The notes: a model not told the origin generated them from the sequence alone. A stretch of DNA of 64,000 nt from Dysidea avara (GCF_963678975.1 NC_089275.1:20604467-20668466); one strand, 5' to 3'. Numbered from the stretch's first letter, positions 9,912 through 23,033 are shown. Made by a program: numbers and translations.

Positions 9912-12456
9912 TATCTTAGTAAACAAGGTAATCTGGACAACCATACTTTTCAAGACACAAAACTCAATTATCAAATTTTATTCCATCACAATTTGGATAG
10001 GCTCTTTTCTGATGTCAAGTACAGGGTAACTCACTGCAGCTGGACCCCAAACACTGCATTTGTAGAAGCACATTCAAACTATGTAAGCCAAAAAGTTATT
10101 CAATTTTACAGGAACAATTTTACATTAGAAGGATACAAGCAAATGTGTTTGTGTAAACGCATGAATGAAAGCAATTGCCTGCAAGATGAATTGAGTCCTG
10201 TTTATCCTGGCCAGACTGTCACATTTCAATTTATATTAGTTGATTCATTATCAAAGGGACTATTCCAAATAGAGGATAGGCCTGATCATGCTTGTAGAAG
10301 TCATGATCAGCCATTGGTAAATGAAATTAATGATGAACAGTGTATCTCTGTTAACTACACAATGCAGTACAGAGAAGAAGGTCAGTGTGAGCTCTACGCA
10401 ACAGTTGAAAAGAATTGCAGTATTGCTAATTCGTTTCTACTAACAATTCCATTAACATATCCAGTCAGCACTATTGAGGGAAATGCTGACATTTTTATGT
10501 TCCTTTACAACCTTGCCCTAAAGGATTTTCACTGCCAAGTTCAGGATACTGTTAAGTGTGATCCTGTCCTATCACACATACTAGTACATCTTACATGTGA
10601 CATCAATGATATATACCATACCACGTCCTGGTGATAGTTGGATATCAGCTAATACCATTAACAACAAACACACTTACCGTGTGTCACTAAAATGTCCATT
10701 TGACTACTGCCTACCTCACTCAACTTACACTAATCTTTCCGACAATGTTGACACACAGTGTCAGTTCAGTAGGTATGGTGTATTGTGTGGACAATGCCAG
10801 CCTGGTCTGAGTGCTGTGTTTGGTTCCTCCCAATGTAAAAACTGTCCCAATGTTTACTTTTTGATTGTTACGCCAATTGCACTTGTAGGAGCTATTGTTG
10901 TATGTCTCTTGTTCTTCCTCAACTTTACAGTAACTGATGGAAATATTAATACATTTCTGTTGTATGTTAACATTGTTAGCTTGAACATTCCAACATTTTT
11001 CCCAAATCAAGATCCTTCAGTTGCATTAACACATTCATGCATTTCACTAGCTAATCTTGATCTTGGAATTGAGACAGTTTTTACAATGGAATGGATGACT
11101 ATGCTAAGATGTGGTTACAGCTAACATTTCCAATGTACATCATCTTCATAGCCACAATACTCATTATTGCCAGTCGTTACTCCACTATGATACAGAGACT
11201 GACAGCTCGTAGAGCCTTGCCAGTACTAGCCACACTATTCTTATTATCCTATACTAAGATCCTGTGTACTGTATGTAATGTGATGTTCTTCTACACTACA
11301 ATCACTCACCTACCAAGTGGACACACTACATTGGTGTGGTCAGTGGATGCAAATGTTCCACTCTTTGGAGTAAAGTTCACAATACTATTCACAGTATGTC
11401 TCCTCCTATTCCTCATACTACTACCCTTTAATACAATACTTTTGTTCACAAGGACATTGTCCCACCTGAAATTCATCGATCATTTCAAACCATTGTTGGA
11501 TGCCTTTCAAGGTCCATACAAAGACAAGTTCTACTACTGGACTGGTCTGCTGCTTTTATTAAGAGCTGTGTTCTTTGGTGTATCAGCTCTGGACAGGAGA
11601 ACCAGTAGGGACCCGCCGATTATGCTGGCATAATAATGAGCATAATAGGTACCTGAAAGCATTGAACATAATGCTAGCATAATGGGCAGAACACTTGTGC
11701 ATTACCATAATTTCTTGCTTATAAAAATACACATCACAGAAAAAGATCGATATACTCTAATAGAACAGTCAGAGAAATCAGACAGCTGACTGTTCTATTA
11801 GAGTGTATCGATCTTTTCTGTGACATGCATTTTGACAATCAAGGATTTAGAGTTTGTGCTTCAGCAACTTACTGTTTTCCCAAATTTACTAGAAAACATG
11901 GGAACTGAGGTATAAATATTGAGCATAATTTGAGCATAATAGGTAAATATTGAGCATAAATTTAAGCATAATAGGCAAAATTTTGAGCAGTGCAGCATAG
12001 CATAATAGGTAAAATAATGAGCATAATTGGCGGGTCCCTAAGAACCAGCTTGATGGTCAGTATCATACTAGTTGGAGTAATGATTTCCATACAGGATACT
12101 TTCGTCCGTTTAAAGACAAGAAAAATAATAATCTTAAACTGCTTCTCTTACTCAACCTTCAGGTTCTCTTTGTCGTGTCAATTTATAACACTCCTAATGT
12201 TGTTGCAGTTAATATATTAATAGCAATGGCTTTTGTGCAGCTAGTGTACATCGTAGTGAAACATGTACAACAGCATCTACCGAACAAGTGCAGTAATGTC
12301 ATTGATACTGCAAAATACATATTTAAACTATGCTTGTCTTCTTTTCAAAGCTCAACTGCAGTAAACCGTCTACAAAATATTGAGCTCAGAGGTATTATAC
12401 CAGAAGTGGCTCATAATTATAATGAATTTCAAGATTCTCTCATTGGGGTAGACTGA
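9912..12456 (+). pseudogene. Cys-rich multi-TM membrane protein, broken
   Basis: Readable from 9912 after a stop. The ectodomain is Cys-rich with N-glycosylation sites (NNFT, NYTM, NCSI). A block with CPFDYC and GVLCGQCQPGLSAVFGSSQC follows at 10690-10850. Several hydrophobic segments come next (VYFLIVTPIALVGAIVVCLL; MYIIFIATILIIASRY; FTILFTVCLLLFLILL; WTGLLLLLRAVFFGV; later VVAVNILIAMAFVQLVYIVV). I recognise the pattern as an uncharacterised family expanded in sponges and cnidarians, by memory and not by search. The copy is disrupted: single-base frame breaks near 10610, 11077 and 12090, plus a 435-bp MITE at 11606-12040. Reading resumes in the same frame once the MITE and one copy of its 8-bp duplication are disregarded. 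The upstream end of the gene is missing or in unseen exons. The protein ends LIGVD at 12456. Confidence 0.75.
11606..12040. mobile_element. hAT-type MITE, TIR TAGGGACCCGCC
   Basis: Starts TAGGGACCCGCCGATTATGCT, with the inverted counterpart at 12020-12040. Both flanks are AGAACCAG, an exact 8-bp target-site duplication (11598-11605 and 12041-12048). The interior is rich in GAGCATAATAGG repeats. It contains the 18-bp module twice in opposite orientation (11754-11771 and 11787-11804), so that stretch can fold as a hairpin. A 319-bp relative is at 27594-27912. It interrupts the membrane-protein pseudogene. Confidence 0.9.
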
Positions 12457-13764
12457 CACTCTCTGATACCATATGGTAACTTGAGCAATTTTGTTTACAT
12501 GCATGAATTTATGTGATACGTAATATAATTGCAGTGTTTTGTTTAATATTTTCAGTAGCTATTTACATGCACACTCACGTTACACACATGTACATTATGT
12601 GATGAGAAGAAATAAGTTATGCATATATTCTATAGTTATAGTAGCTACATTATTAATCTATAAAATCACAAAAGACAAATGTGAATGTAGCATATAAGTT
12701 GTTTAGGTCCCATATGCCTGCATGCCACATACATACTCATCACGTGTTGACACCTCAGATGTTACCATGACACTTTTGTTTTAACAGTACTTGCACTTGC
12801 ACTGATTAATTTGCATCAATGTAACAGTTACCTGTAATGAAACATTTGCATGCCATTTAAACAACCTAACTTCAAGCTGCAAGCCACAGTCTAACTAACT
12901 AACCAAACCATCTCATTTGATAAATCACATATAAATCACATCTGGAGAACTAGCATGTACTTGTAAAATCATATAAGTGTAGTATTTTTTCAGGAAAGAT
13001 GATTGTCCACGTAGTATCTCATAGAAGATCCAATGTCATTTTTGTGGCAAAATTGTTCTACACAACATTTAAACTTTTTTTCCATCAATAAATAACTAGT
13101 TACAACTATTATGAGAACAAATGGTACATAGTGAGAGCTACACTGTCTATGTATGTGTTTAATAATTAAAAACAGTAATGCGATTATAGGTACTAGCTCA
13201 TCCCTGATACTTAATGCTTTCCCACTCAAACTCACTCAGGCTGAAGCCAGGATAATTATATTGTATTTTGTTATTCATGCAAAGTGTAGCTGCATGGGAA
13301 CTAGCTAGGGTGGGTCAAAATTGATACAGAAATTGCCAGAGAGGTTTTAGCAGCATTCAAGCAAGAATAGCCACATGCATTTATATTTCAGCACATATTT
13401 GAACACATCCATTTGCACAAACTGCACGTTTTCAGGCTGATGGTCACATGCTTGAAGGAACACCGGATGCAACATTTCTGTTATTATGATTATTACTTTT
13501 TAACAATTCATATACACTGTACATGTTGGCCCTGTATGTTTTGTGCTCTTTCCAGGTGTGTTGTTAATTTTAATTTTAGTAAATAAATAACAGTAAAATG
13601 AATTAAATTATCTACCAGTGGGTTATACAGTTGTGTTACATACATTAATCCTGTGGAGAGTTGAGGTACAAACAATGCACCTGTATACAGATCAGCTTAC
13701 AGTGGTGGAGGCTTTATCAAGAAGGAAGTGCCAAGCCATCTTTGGATTATTTAACCACTAACTA
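12457..13764. other. Intergenic, no gene seen
   Basis: AT-rich sequence downstream of the membrane-protein pseudogene. Short open frames on both strands (for example 12990-13235) show no domain, no splice context and no conservation I can recognise. Confidence 0.5.
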
Positions 13765-14099
13765 CTATAGTCGGTTCACATTCACCTGAGCCCTTGTTTC
13801 TTGTTAATCTCTCTTGCTACATGGACCAGTGCTAGCTGTCCAAACATTTAGCAGCACTGTGAAGCCCTTTAAATGCCAGAACTGTTTGTCAAAATGTGCT
13901 TTGATACAGGCAAGAACAAGTGAGTTATGAGACTTTTAAAATATCCCATACATTTAGTATAGACAATTCAAGCATGCAAACATGTTTACAACATAAAAAC
14001 ATGCTTGTTCCAGTAAAAAACCATTGGGAGTGAACACCTGTTCAACTCTTTGATATTACTATATTTGGTGGGGCTCAGGTGAATGCATACTGACTATAG
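13765..14099. mobile_element. MITE with CTATAGTC termini
   Basis: CTATAGTCGGTTCACATTCA opens the element, and the inverted form (ending TGACTATAG) closes it. The subterminal CACCTGAGCCC is also inverted at the right end. Total 335 bp, non-coding. The target-site duplication is not clear; a TA duplication (Tc1/mariner type) is possible because both ends abut TA. Confidence 0.6.
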
Positions 14100-15319
14100 T
14101 GAAGCCATCCTCCATAATCACACTCAATATGCCCTTTACTATATAATTGCTGCCAAACAATTATGTCTGTATGTACGTAGGGTAGGTAACAAACTGATTA
14201 CTATAAGATGAGTGTCAATGTAACGTGATGAAATGCATCCACTTGACACTGAGTAGTAGGAGAATTACAATAAAATTCTAACTGCTAGGAGTTGTGTTAT
14301 GTATACTGCCATTGAACACCATTCCATGCACATAAGAATTATATTGAGCTACTAATTCACTACCAAATTGTTAGTATATGGCTGTAGCCATTCCACTTAC
14401 AATACCATGCGTGCTTGCTAAAACCTGCATGAATATTGTTTTTAACACCTATGGGTGGATTTTTGAAGTCTTTACCATTTGTCTGTATTTAATCTCTTTC
14501 ACTAGTATAATGGTTGCTACATGCACTGGAAACACTTAGCTCATCAGTTATACTGAATTCATTGTTCTATCTCTTGCTTTATAAGGGTAAAAACAATAAA
14601 CTGACTTGACTCACTTGAGTGTTTATCCAGGTACATGTTCACAACCTAGTAGCTGGTCTATGAAAATAGTGGCAGTGGGCCAGTAGTGCCAAGTGCAACT
14701 GGTATTTGGATTAGATGTGAGCCATTTTTCATGCAAGTAAAAATTGCAAATTTAAAGTTACAGAAGACTAAACTTTGAAAGGGCAGTACATGCATGAATG
14801 TATGTGGTTGATTGTCAATTTGTGGTCACAATTATGCAGAGTGTACTGCTTTCCTAACTGGAACAATGCCATGAGGTCAGCATTAAGTTCATCTGCAGCT
14901 CTGAGCTGGTCCTCCTTAGGAAGAATAGAGTAGTATGATCACTGATCAGCATATCATGTCCAATGTTGGAAGAAAACTGCATGGACATGCAATTAACAGA
15001 AGGTAACAAACAACTGTAAAGGTTCAAAAGTAGAAGTGATCATAGTGTGATACCCTGCTGATGTTGCCAATACAAAAGACCATTGAATCCCTCTGCAGTG
15101 GCCACATGCAAAAGCTTTTCAGACAAATATGATGTAAACAACTCCAACCCACTAACACTAATATTCCGCAAATGACAGAGAAGACCCTGCAGCTGCTATC
15201 AGACCTTTCAGAAGCATGCACTCTTCTTAATATCCAGTGCAATTAATTGCACTTCAGCCGCAGATTGAGGGCAATAACAATGGATCCAGCCAGTAGCATG
15301 CACAACTACTGTCTGACAT
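14100..15319. other. Intergenic, no gene seen
   Basis: AT-rich sequence without recognisable genes. A minus-strand frame at 15024-15242 has no domain and lies directly before the 5'-truncated LINE. Confidence 0.45.
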
Positions 15320-17290
15320 AAGAAATTTTGGAATTTTCTTAATTCCATAAAGGGCCATCGTCATCCAATTCCGCCTCTCAAACATAATGATTCATTGATC
15401 TCAGATGATAGTAGCAAGGCCAACATTTTCAACCAATTCTTTCATTCTTTCTTTACTGTTGAAGATAACACAGTCTCTCTGAACTGCGTCAATCCTTGGA
15501 AGTCCACCCTGAACTGATCAATTCAATAGATCTTTCTGTGGATGAAGTTCATCAAGAGCTAGTAAATCTCCAGAAAGACAAAGCCGGTGGTCCTAACTGT
15601 GTTCCTGCCTATTTACCTCAAATAGTTGCTGATTTTCTTGCTGCATCACTCAGCAAATTATTTCAACTTTCCTTCTCCACTAGGTCTTTACCCAGGGATT
15701 GGGTTACAGCTATACTAACATTGTACCAGTTTATAAAAAAAGTGATAGTCATCTTTCATCCAACTACCGCCCAATTAGTTTAACATCAATTTTAATTAAA
15801 GTAATGGAGAAAATAATTCATCATCAACTTGTCAAAGCATTGGAGTCTCACAATCTTATCAGTAACTATCAGCATGGTTTCCATGGTCGTCGTTCCACTG
15901 TCAGTCTGTTATTGACAGCAATTCATGATTGGGCAGCTTGTCTGGAAAGGTGTCACTCAGTACACTGTATTTTTCTTGACCTAGCTACAGGGCCGCCCAC
16001 AGGGTGGGGGGGGGGGGGGGACTGGGGCATTTGGCCCTGGGCCCCATAAAGGGCCCCTTGAATACCTGTTTAAAAGATCGATATACTCTAATAGAGCAGT
16101 CAGATCTAAATACTCTGATAGAGCAGTCACAGTATTCTTCAGAGGAGCAGTGTAGGAAGCTTATAGATAAGGAGATATGGTTGGTGAGGGGTAGCTATTG
16201 TCATTGTTAGTAGGTCATGACCTTTTTTTTTGGTCTTCAACTTATATTACAGCTTGGGTGAAGTTGTGATTCAGAATGGAAACCTCCTTGCCTATTTTGA
16301 CGGCCCTGCCTAGCTAAAGCCTTTGACTCTGTGCCTCACTCCCATTTATTATTAAAACTTGAACGTTTAGGAATCAAAGGTGATCTTCTGCGGTGCATGG
16401 CTAAAGTATTTCCTTACCAAGTGGTCTCAGAGGGTGATTATTAATGGATCATTTTCAAATTGGCTACTTGTATTATCTGGAGTGCCCCAGGGATCTGTTC
16501 TTGGGCCTCTATTGTTTTTATTGTACATTGATGACATCTACCAATCTATTTCTCATACTTCAGTTCTAATGTGTGCAGATGACATAGCCCTCTACAAGGA
16601 AATTGTATCTTCATCAGACCAAGATATGCTTCAAGCTGATTTGTCAAAAGTTTTCGAATGGCCTCGTAAATGGCAACTAAACTTAAATCCTTCTAAATGT
16701 GAGACAATCTGCATTTCTTATAAACGTTCACCTCCTCCTGCAAGCTACAGATTATAAATAATCATCTTTTATCCACCAAATCTGTTGTACGATACCTTGG
16801 TGTATTCATCAATTCCCACTTTAAGTGGTCGGACCATGTCAAGTATACTGCTGCAAAGGCAGCTAGATCCTTAAATATTCTTCGGCATTCTCTTTATACA
16901 TGTCTATCTTCTGTTAAAGCTGCAGTCTATAAATGTATTGTCCATCCTATACTGGAGTATGCTTCTCCAGTATGGTATCTGCACTCATCTGGTGATATCA
17001 AGCAGCTGGAAAATGTCCAGCGCAGGGCAGCCAGATGGGTTTGCGGAAGTCGTTGGAATCCTGCCTGCAAACAATGGTCCAGATCATCTGACTGTTGCTT
17101 AGATCAAATGGAGTGGCCATCATTAAACCAGAGACAAAACTACTTCACTATCTGTTAAGTACATAACATCTTGCATTACCAATCAGCAATTTCTTCTTCA
17201 CGGTATTTCTCAACAGTTAATAGACATTCAAATCCATCAGCCATAGACACCTCTATATCCACAAACAGTCAACCCTGACCCCAACAGAAT
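15320..17290 (+). mobile_element. 5'-truncated LINE (reverse transcriptase), interrupted
   Basis: The conceptual translation starts inside ORF2 (FWNFLNSIKGHRHPIPPL), then KANIFNQFFHSFFTVED, the RT region LQKDKAGGPNCVPAYL, SSNYRPISLTSILIKVMEKI, and motif A split by an insertion (FLDLA before, KAFDSVPHS after). SGVPQGSVLGPLLFLLYIDD and MCADDIALY (the catalytic xADD) follow, then RYLGVFINSHFKWSDHV and LEYASPVWY...LENVQRRAARW. Order and motifs fit the Jockey/CR1/Rex group. The endonuclease domain and 5' end are absent. Frame breaks near 15710, 16390-16440 and 16755 make it inactive. The 3' end decays after 17150. Confidence 0.88.
15988..16308. mobile_element. hAT-type MITE nested in the LINE
   Basis: Starts CAGGGCCGCCC and ends GACGGCCCTG. 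Both sides are CCTAGCTA (15980-15987 and 16309-16316), an exact 8-bp duplication. It is a shorter relative of the element at 362-738 and contains the same two 18-bp modules (16085-16102 and 16112-16129) 27 bp apart. Disregarding the element plus one duplication joins the two halves of RT motif A in frame, so it inserted after this LINE copy had landed. Confidence 0.92.
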
Positions 17291-18538
17291 TTCAGATAAC
17301 TGAGGATCATTTCTTTGAAACAGAATGTCTGTGAAGTGTGTCACATTTGCTGAGCTTTTCAGAGTTCTACAAGACGTGAGTATATTAATTACAACAGAAA
17401 AGATACAACAAAAACTGGGTTACTGAGGCAAAAACAGCATCAGGTGAAAAACACTTAGAAAACAAGACACCCCTTTTAGGGACCCACCATGTATCAGGTG
17501 CACAATCTTGGTTTATCTCATTTGCAGTTGTACATGTAAAGCTAGGAATTATGATTTAAATTCTACTTCAAATTATCTGCTGATATACTACAGCAAGAAA
17601 ATAATTTTAGGTAAGCATCCTAATGGATCTGCATAATTATGTATGTGCATATGTATGACCAGCCAGCACTTTTTAAATAATGATGATCAGTTATCTGTTC
17701 CTAGAATTAGACAAATGTGTCCAAATAAGTGAATTGTTTGGATAACTGGAACCTATTGATTATACACAGACTTCAATCTGTTCAATTACTCTAATAGAAC
17801 ACACAGTAAAAGTGAAATGTTTAGCATTTCATGGTGTTTGGATAACTGACCCCAACAGAAGTTCAGATATCTAAATAAAAGAAGTGTGTTAGAAACCAGC
17901 AATAGTACTGTAGTTTACTGACACAAAAACTCATTAAACAACTTTCAAGATACAAGTGAAAATCCATAAAATCAAAGTACCGTACAGGCTAAATTTAAAG
18001 TACTCTTTTAGGTGCACTATATTATTCAACTTGTATGGAAGAAGTCACCCATTTTCATCTTCCCCATCACATCTACACTTCCATACATGTTCATCTTGTA
18101 GTTGGGTTTGTGTTTGTACATCCTCATCAGATCAAACCTGTACTGCTCCATGTGTCTGATGTGAGCCAACTGCTTTTCTACAGAGCAAGCAACACAGTGT
18201 GTAGGAGCTACACAATTATACAACATCAAAACAATCATAGAGCATCTTAGTTATTACTGAAACTCGTCCTTAGTAAAACTGTTACTATCCTAAGTAAAGG
18301 CTTCTGGTTGGATGCTTTGTTGAGATTAGTGCATTTTATTGGCTATGCATAATCAAGCCCAAAAATGCCTCCAGATGGATCTTAAACACTTTCCGTGTTA
18401 TTTTATAACTGAATTTTGTACAGTCTAGTTGTCTGACTATAACTGATGCAACATATAATAACTTGACTATAGTTAAGGCTATGGGCCTGATTTCTAAGAT
18501 GTGCCTTTTTGTTTCATTACTGCAGCAGCTACAATGGA
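17291..18538. other. Repeat-derived intergenic sequence
   Basis: No gene seen. It includes a block (GAGTTCTACAAGACGT near 17370) repeated at about 33860, and a partial 18-bp module (ACTCTAATAGAACA) at about 17785. Open frames at 17956-18250 overlap on opposite strands with no domain. Confidence 0.45.
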
Positions 18539-18899
18539 TGCACTATGGACTTACCTTTGTCCTGCTTTTTGCCTCATTTCTTTCTCCACTACCACATAGC
18601 TATGTACATAGGTGGCGATTTGCAGATATGAGCAGATTGATTGCAAAGGCATTTCTCAAACTGCTTTAATTTCATTTGTAGCACTGTGTAATGGGATGAA
18701 ACATAGCTGAAAAAGAAGCAAAATGACCACTTTGCTTTTATTGGCATGCATCCAGACAAAAAAATGTTTAATGACATGTATTTCACCATTCTATCCTTTG
18801 ATACGGTATATGTGGATTGATTCACCAATCACATTATTTTACAAAAAGTAAACAAACAAGTGCAAGGTATGTAGAATTTTGAATTCAAGTATTCATGGG

Positions 18900-19301
18900 C
18901 AGGGCCGCCACGGGGGGGGGGGGGGGGGGGGGGGCAACTGGGGCATTTTTCCCCAGGCCCCAGCTTGAAAGGGGCCCCAGGAAGAGCCCCTTGAATACCT
19001 GTTTAAAAGATAGATATACTTTAATAGAGCAGTCAGATCTAAATACTCTAATAGAGCAGTCACAGTATTCTTCAGAGGAGCAGTGTAGCAAGCTTATAGA
19101 TAAGGAGACATGGTTGGTCAGGGGTAGCTATTGTCATTGTCAGCAGGTCATGACCTTTCTTTCTTTCTTCTTTTTTTTTTTTTTTTTGGTCTTCAGCTTA
19201 CAGCTTGGGTGAAATTGTGATTCAGAATGGAAACCTCTTTGCCTCTGGGGCCCCACTTTAACCCTTTGCCCTGGACCCCTTAATTTCTCTGGGCAGCCCT
19301 G
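18900..19301. mobile_element. hAT-type MITE, duplicate of the one at 362
   Basis: Same termini (CAGGGCCGCC / GGGCAGCCCTG) and the same 8-bp flanks TTCATGGG (18892-18899 and 19302-19309) as the left copy, so the insertion predates the segmental duplication. Its two internal modules are at 19018-19035 (one mismatch) and 19045-19062. Confidence 0.88.
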
Positions 19302-19960
19302 TTCATGGGTCATTAATGAATATACGCATAAAATGTACTTTTTAATTTTAAAATAATTTTGTGAGCTAAACTAAATATTGTACTGTACTTCAATCAGCAG
19401 CACTGAAGTGAAAAGCTATTTTAAACTGAAAGGAATCCACTGGTACACTCCCCCCCCCCCCCACACACACACACACACACAAGATTTACCACTGCTACAT
19501 TAGCATTATACTGTAAGTATTTAAAACTGGTCTTTGTATATACTAACATTAAGCTAAACCATGCATATAGTCATATACAAAGTTCATTTTATAGTGGAAC
19601 AACAATGGGTACTTTATATCCAAGTGCACTATATGCTCTCAATTAAAGCATCGCAAATACTGAAAATATGTATCCATACTTCCATGCTTTAAGAGTTCTA
19701 AGCCTGACACAATGATTCAGATACAGGCAGCAACCAATGACATATTTCAAATGACAGCTAGAGTACACATATGCACACCACAAATATAAATCTGAACACT
19801 CCTACAGGTAAATGCAACAAGCACAGTATATTACATTAAAGTCCTATCACTAACTGTATTATCAGAGACAAGTTGCAATTTTATTAACCAAACTTCATGC
19901 ACTATATTAGCTTACATACTCTTTTACAACATAAAAACCTTGATAATGGCAGCACATCAC

Positions 19961-20248
19961 CAGGGGTTAATCTAGGGGGGGGGGGGGGCACAGGCCCCCT
20001 CTGGGTTAGCTATTGCCCCCCCTAGGTTTATACCTAAAGCCTTGAGAAATGGAAAGGTTTAATTGATCCCAAAGTTGTATAATCCAATGGTCAATATTCA
20101 ATGGCATCACAGTAAAATTTCACCAAAATTGAGTATATTTACACCTAAATTTTCAAAATTTTCCTGGGGGAGCATGCCCCCAGACCCCCCTAGAATCTGA
20201 AGCGACTTACTTCGCCCCCTCTAGGTTTATATTCTGGGTTGAGCCCTG
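19961..20248. mobile_element. MITE with CAGGG termini, duplicate of the one at 1409
   Basis: Same TIRs and ATCAC flanks as the left copy, with a longer G-run just inside the left end. Confidence 0.7.
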
Positions 20249-21209
20249 ATCACACAGGCACTGAGACCATAATATTTTCCAGCCAGCTACATAGTCACTA
20301 TAAGAATCTATAACTATCTCTTATCTCCCAAATACTGAATGCGGAAAATGACCATGTAGGTCACACAGTCATCATTGCAAGTCAACAGAGCTGTTCTGTA
20401 CTGTTTAGGGCAGTAAACAATCAGTTTTTAAAAACAATCATGCAGCCATATACATAGCAATTTATAGCTCTAAACTGCTCAGTACATGCCTATACAGTTT
20501 AAACCATTCATTTCTCTACACTTATGTACAGTGCAATTTTGCATACAGCCAAGGCCAAATGTGCTTTCAGCATGTATAGGGATATGGATATATATGGATA
20601 TGGATATATATGGATGACAAAGGAATTATATTTGATGTGCTTCAATGCAACTGAATAACTGCAAGGTAGAGTTTGCTATGGTTTCACCTTATTAATACAA
20701 CTTTAAGAAGAGAAGCCTCTCTGCATGTGCACATACATACATACATACTTCAATAACGATGTCTGATTATGAATGTATGAGGCAATCAGCCTGGAAATGA
20801 ATTAATATGAGCACTGAAACATTGTTATCAGAAAGATAACAGGAATTTACTTTACAAGTATTAGTCTACATGTGCAAATACATAAATACTTAAATACTTG
20901 AAGAGTTCTATATAAAGTTCAACTAATGCATTGGTACACTGTCAGTATAAGTAAGAACTTTATAGCTTGTTATTACAACATATCAAATGGGGACTACATT
21001 TTGTTAATTTAAATATAATTTATCTCAATAAAATGTTTTGATGCTTTCATGACTTCTTCTTCAGATATTCATAGCCATACAGTGACCATGATGCAATAAC
21101 ATGCTCTATATATTTTTAAGGTTGTGCTGACTACAAATGACCATTAAAATTTTATACAGTTTTAATAATAGTAAAAGTTGTAAACAACTTTCTAATTTAT
21201 TGCTCATAC

Positions 21210-21738
21210 CATATGGAGGGAAACTTTGGTGCCGTTAAAATTTGGCGAATTTGGCGATTGACCATGAATTCGCCAAATTTTCCCCATCCAAATATTTTGG
21301 TGGCGAAGAAAATAGCAAACCAAGCCTCGAACTAATCAATTTTCTACTCAACCAAGGGATGGTGGGCCAGGCATTACGCTAGAGCCAAGCCTGCCTCGAC
21401 TACCTCACTAGGTAGCTAGTTACTGTACACGTGGTATCCTCAAACTTCACCTCGAACGGGAATGACAAGTAGAGCGAGTCCTACCATGTTAAGTACGATA
21501 TTCGCTATTCCAGATCTACTGTCTATATAGTATTACCTTTTAGTTGATAGCTGACTCCAGGCGGCGAATCGCTGAGAGGCGTGACACTCTAGTTCTCGCT
21601 TCAGGCACAGCGATTAGTGATCTAATTAATTCAATACGGTGTGCGCTTTGCTAAAAATTCGCCAAATTTTATTTCGCCAACAGTGATATTTTGCTTGATT
21701 CGCCAAATTTCCCCCCCTCCAAAGTTTCCCTCCGTACG
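21210..21738. mobile_element. MITE with CRTAYGGAGGGAAACTTTGG termini
   Basis: Present only in the right duplicate. Starts CATATGGAGGGAAACTTTGG and ends with the inverse of CGTACGGAGGGAAACTTTGG. ATAC borders both sides (4-bp target duplication), and the left duplicate at 2636-2645 is the intact empty site. TTTGGCGAAT repeats lie inside both ends. The interior has no coding capacity. A smaller element with related AAAGTTTGG ends is at 48450-48612. Confidence 0.85.
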
Positions 21739-22439
21739 ATACATAATTCCTTTCCCCTACCCCCATTCTTCAAATAACTGACTACATCAGGTTGGTATAA
21801 ACAGCCAACCCAGGTACCAAGGACCCAGGATTTGTGTGGACCCAACTTTTTTGTGGAATTTATGTACTACATGATGTTTATACAGTGTATATACATTCTA
21901 TACTTGTACTGGATGCCTCTGCCAGTCACAGCAGCTAGTCTCGCAAAGCCAATTCAGTCGTGGTGTGCCTTACACAATGTTTATACAAATTAGAAATCAT
22001 AAGCATCTTTGAAAAAGGGTCTGCAGTTGACCAAGCAGCTGACTGCATTACATGCATTTATAGATCACTCGTGCTGCAATGAGCACACTAGGCTAATATG
22101 TTTCCTAGCTACTAAAGTTCAGAGACTTTGTGCAAGCAAGTATTTCAGGGAAATAGCTTTAATAATTAGTGAAGCAATCACTGTACGTATGTTACACCAG
22201 TAGCTCAACAAACAGATTTCATGCCTTGCTTTGTGCATATGTGGCTTACAAAGTTAAAGCCATGCCCTTGATTAATACGATTAATACCACCAGTTACTGG
22301 AGGTGTGAAGAATGGGCTGGACTGGACTGCCTATCCAGTCCAGCAGAACCCTTTTAAGAGTAGGTATACTTATAGACTAATTTTTAATTCAGGCACCATG
22401 CGAGGCACCATGACAGACAAAGAGTGGCAAGACTATATA

Positions 22440-22758
22440 TCTGTTGTTTTATTTTTTATTTATTAATGCTTTACAGCACAAGTGCTGAAGGTCTGTAGGA
22501 CACCTGGTCCTACAGCCTGCTCAAAGACTTAAGGTGTGTTTGAAAAGTTGGAGAAAGGAGAAAAAAATCCATGACTGGACCTAGGTAGCCTCGAACCTGC
22601 AGCCATCCGATTTACGCTTGAATGCTTACAGGAGTCTACCAGGCGGTCAGGATGTTTTCTCCTTGCTATTTTCATGTAATTATATCCATAGGAATTCTAG
22701 AGAGTAACTCATTATCTCTAAGTACCCCAAGTAGAACCAAATGGACACTAGTTTATTT
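22440..22758 (-). mobile_element. tRNA-derived SINE, duplicate copy
   Basis: Same structure as at 3353-3672, with a box-B-like GGTTCGAGGC on the minus strand and an AATAAATAAA tail. The duplication ends at its tail; the extra tail found in the left copy is missing here. Confidence 0.55.
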
Positions 22759-23033
22759 ACTAATGTTGTGACTTACAAAGGTATCTAGTACAAACTATAG
22801 AATGAATAAACACTGTGAAGTATGTGAAAGTCCACGGAAAGTTGTGTCCCTGGTCCTTGGTCCCCAGGTCCATTGTTTATCCCTACCCAATTACATCTAC
22901 AGCCAGATATTTGTATAACAGTCTACACTACACTGTACATTTATGTTTCAATGTAACTTGCAGCAGAACAATGAAAATGACATTAGTTCTCTAGCTACTA
23001 AATTAAAAATTCTTGATAGTACTCTGTGATGTT

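Larger units (their letters stand above)
18539..22758. repeat. Right copy of the direct segmental duplication
   Basis: Collinear with 1-3672 over its whole length, at high identity by eye. Differences include a longer poly-G in the MITE at 18900, a shorter CA array, a 20-bp local duplication (GGATATATAT near 20584), a small deletion near 22330, and a 529-bp MITE at 21210-21738 absent from the left copy. No protein gene was found in it. Confidence 0.9.
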
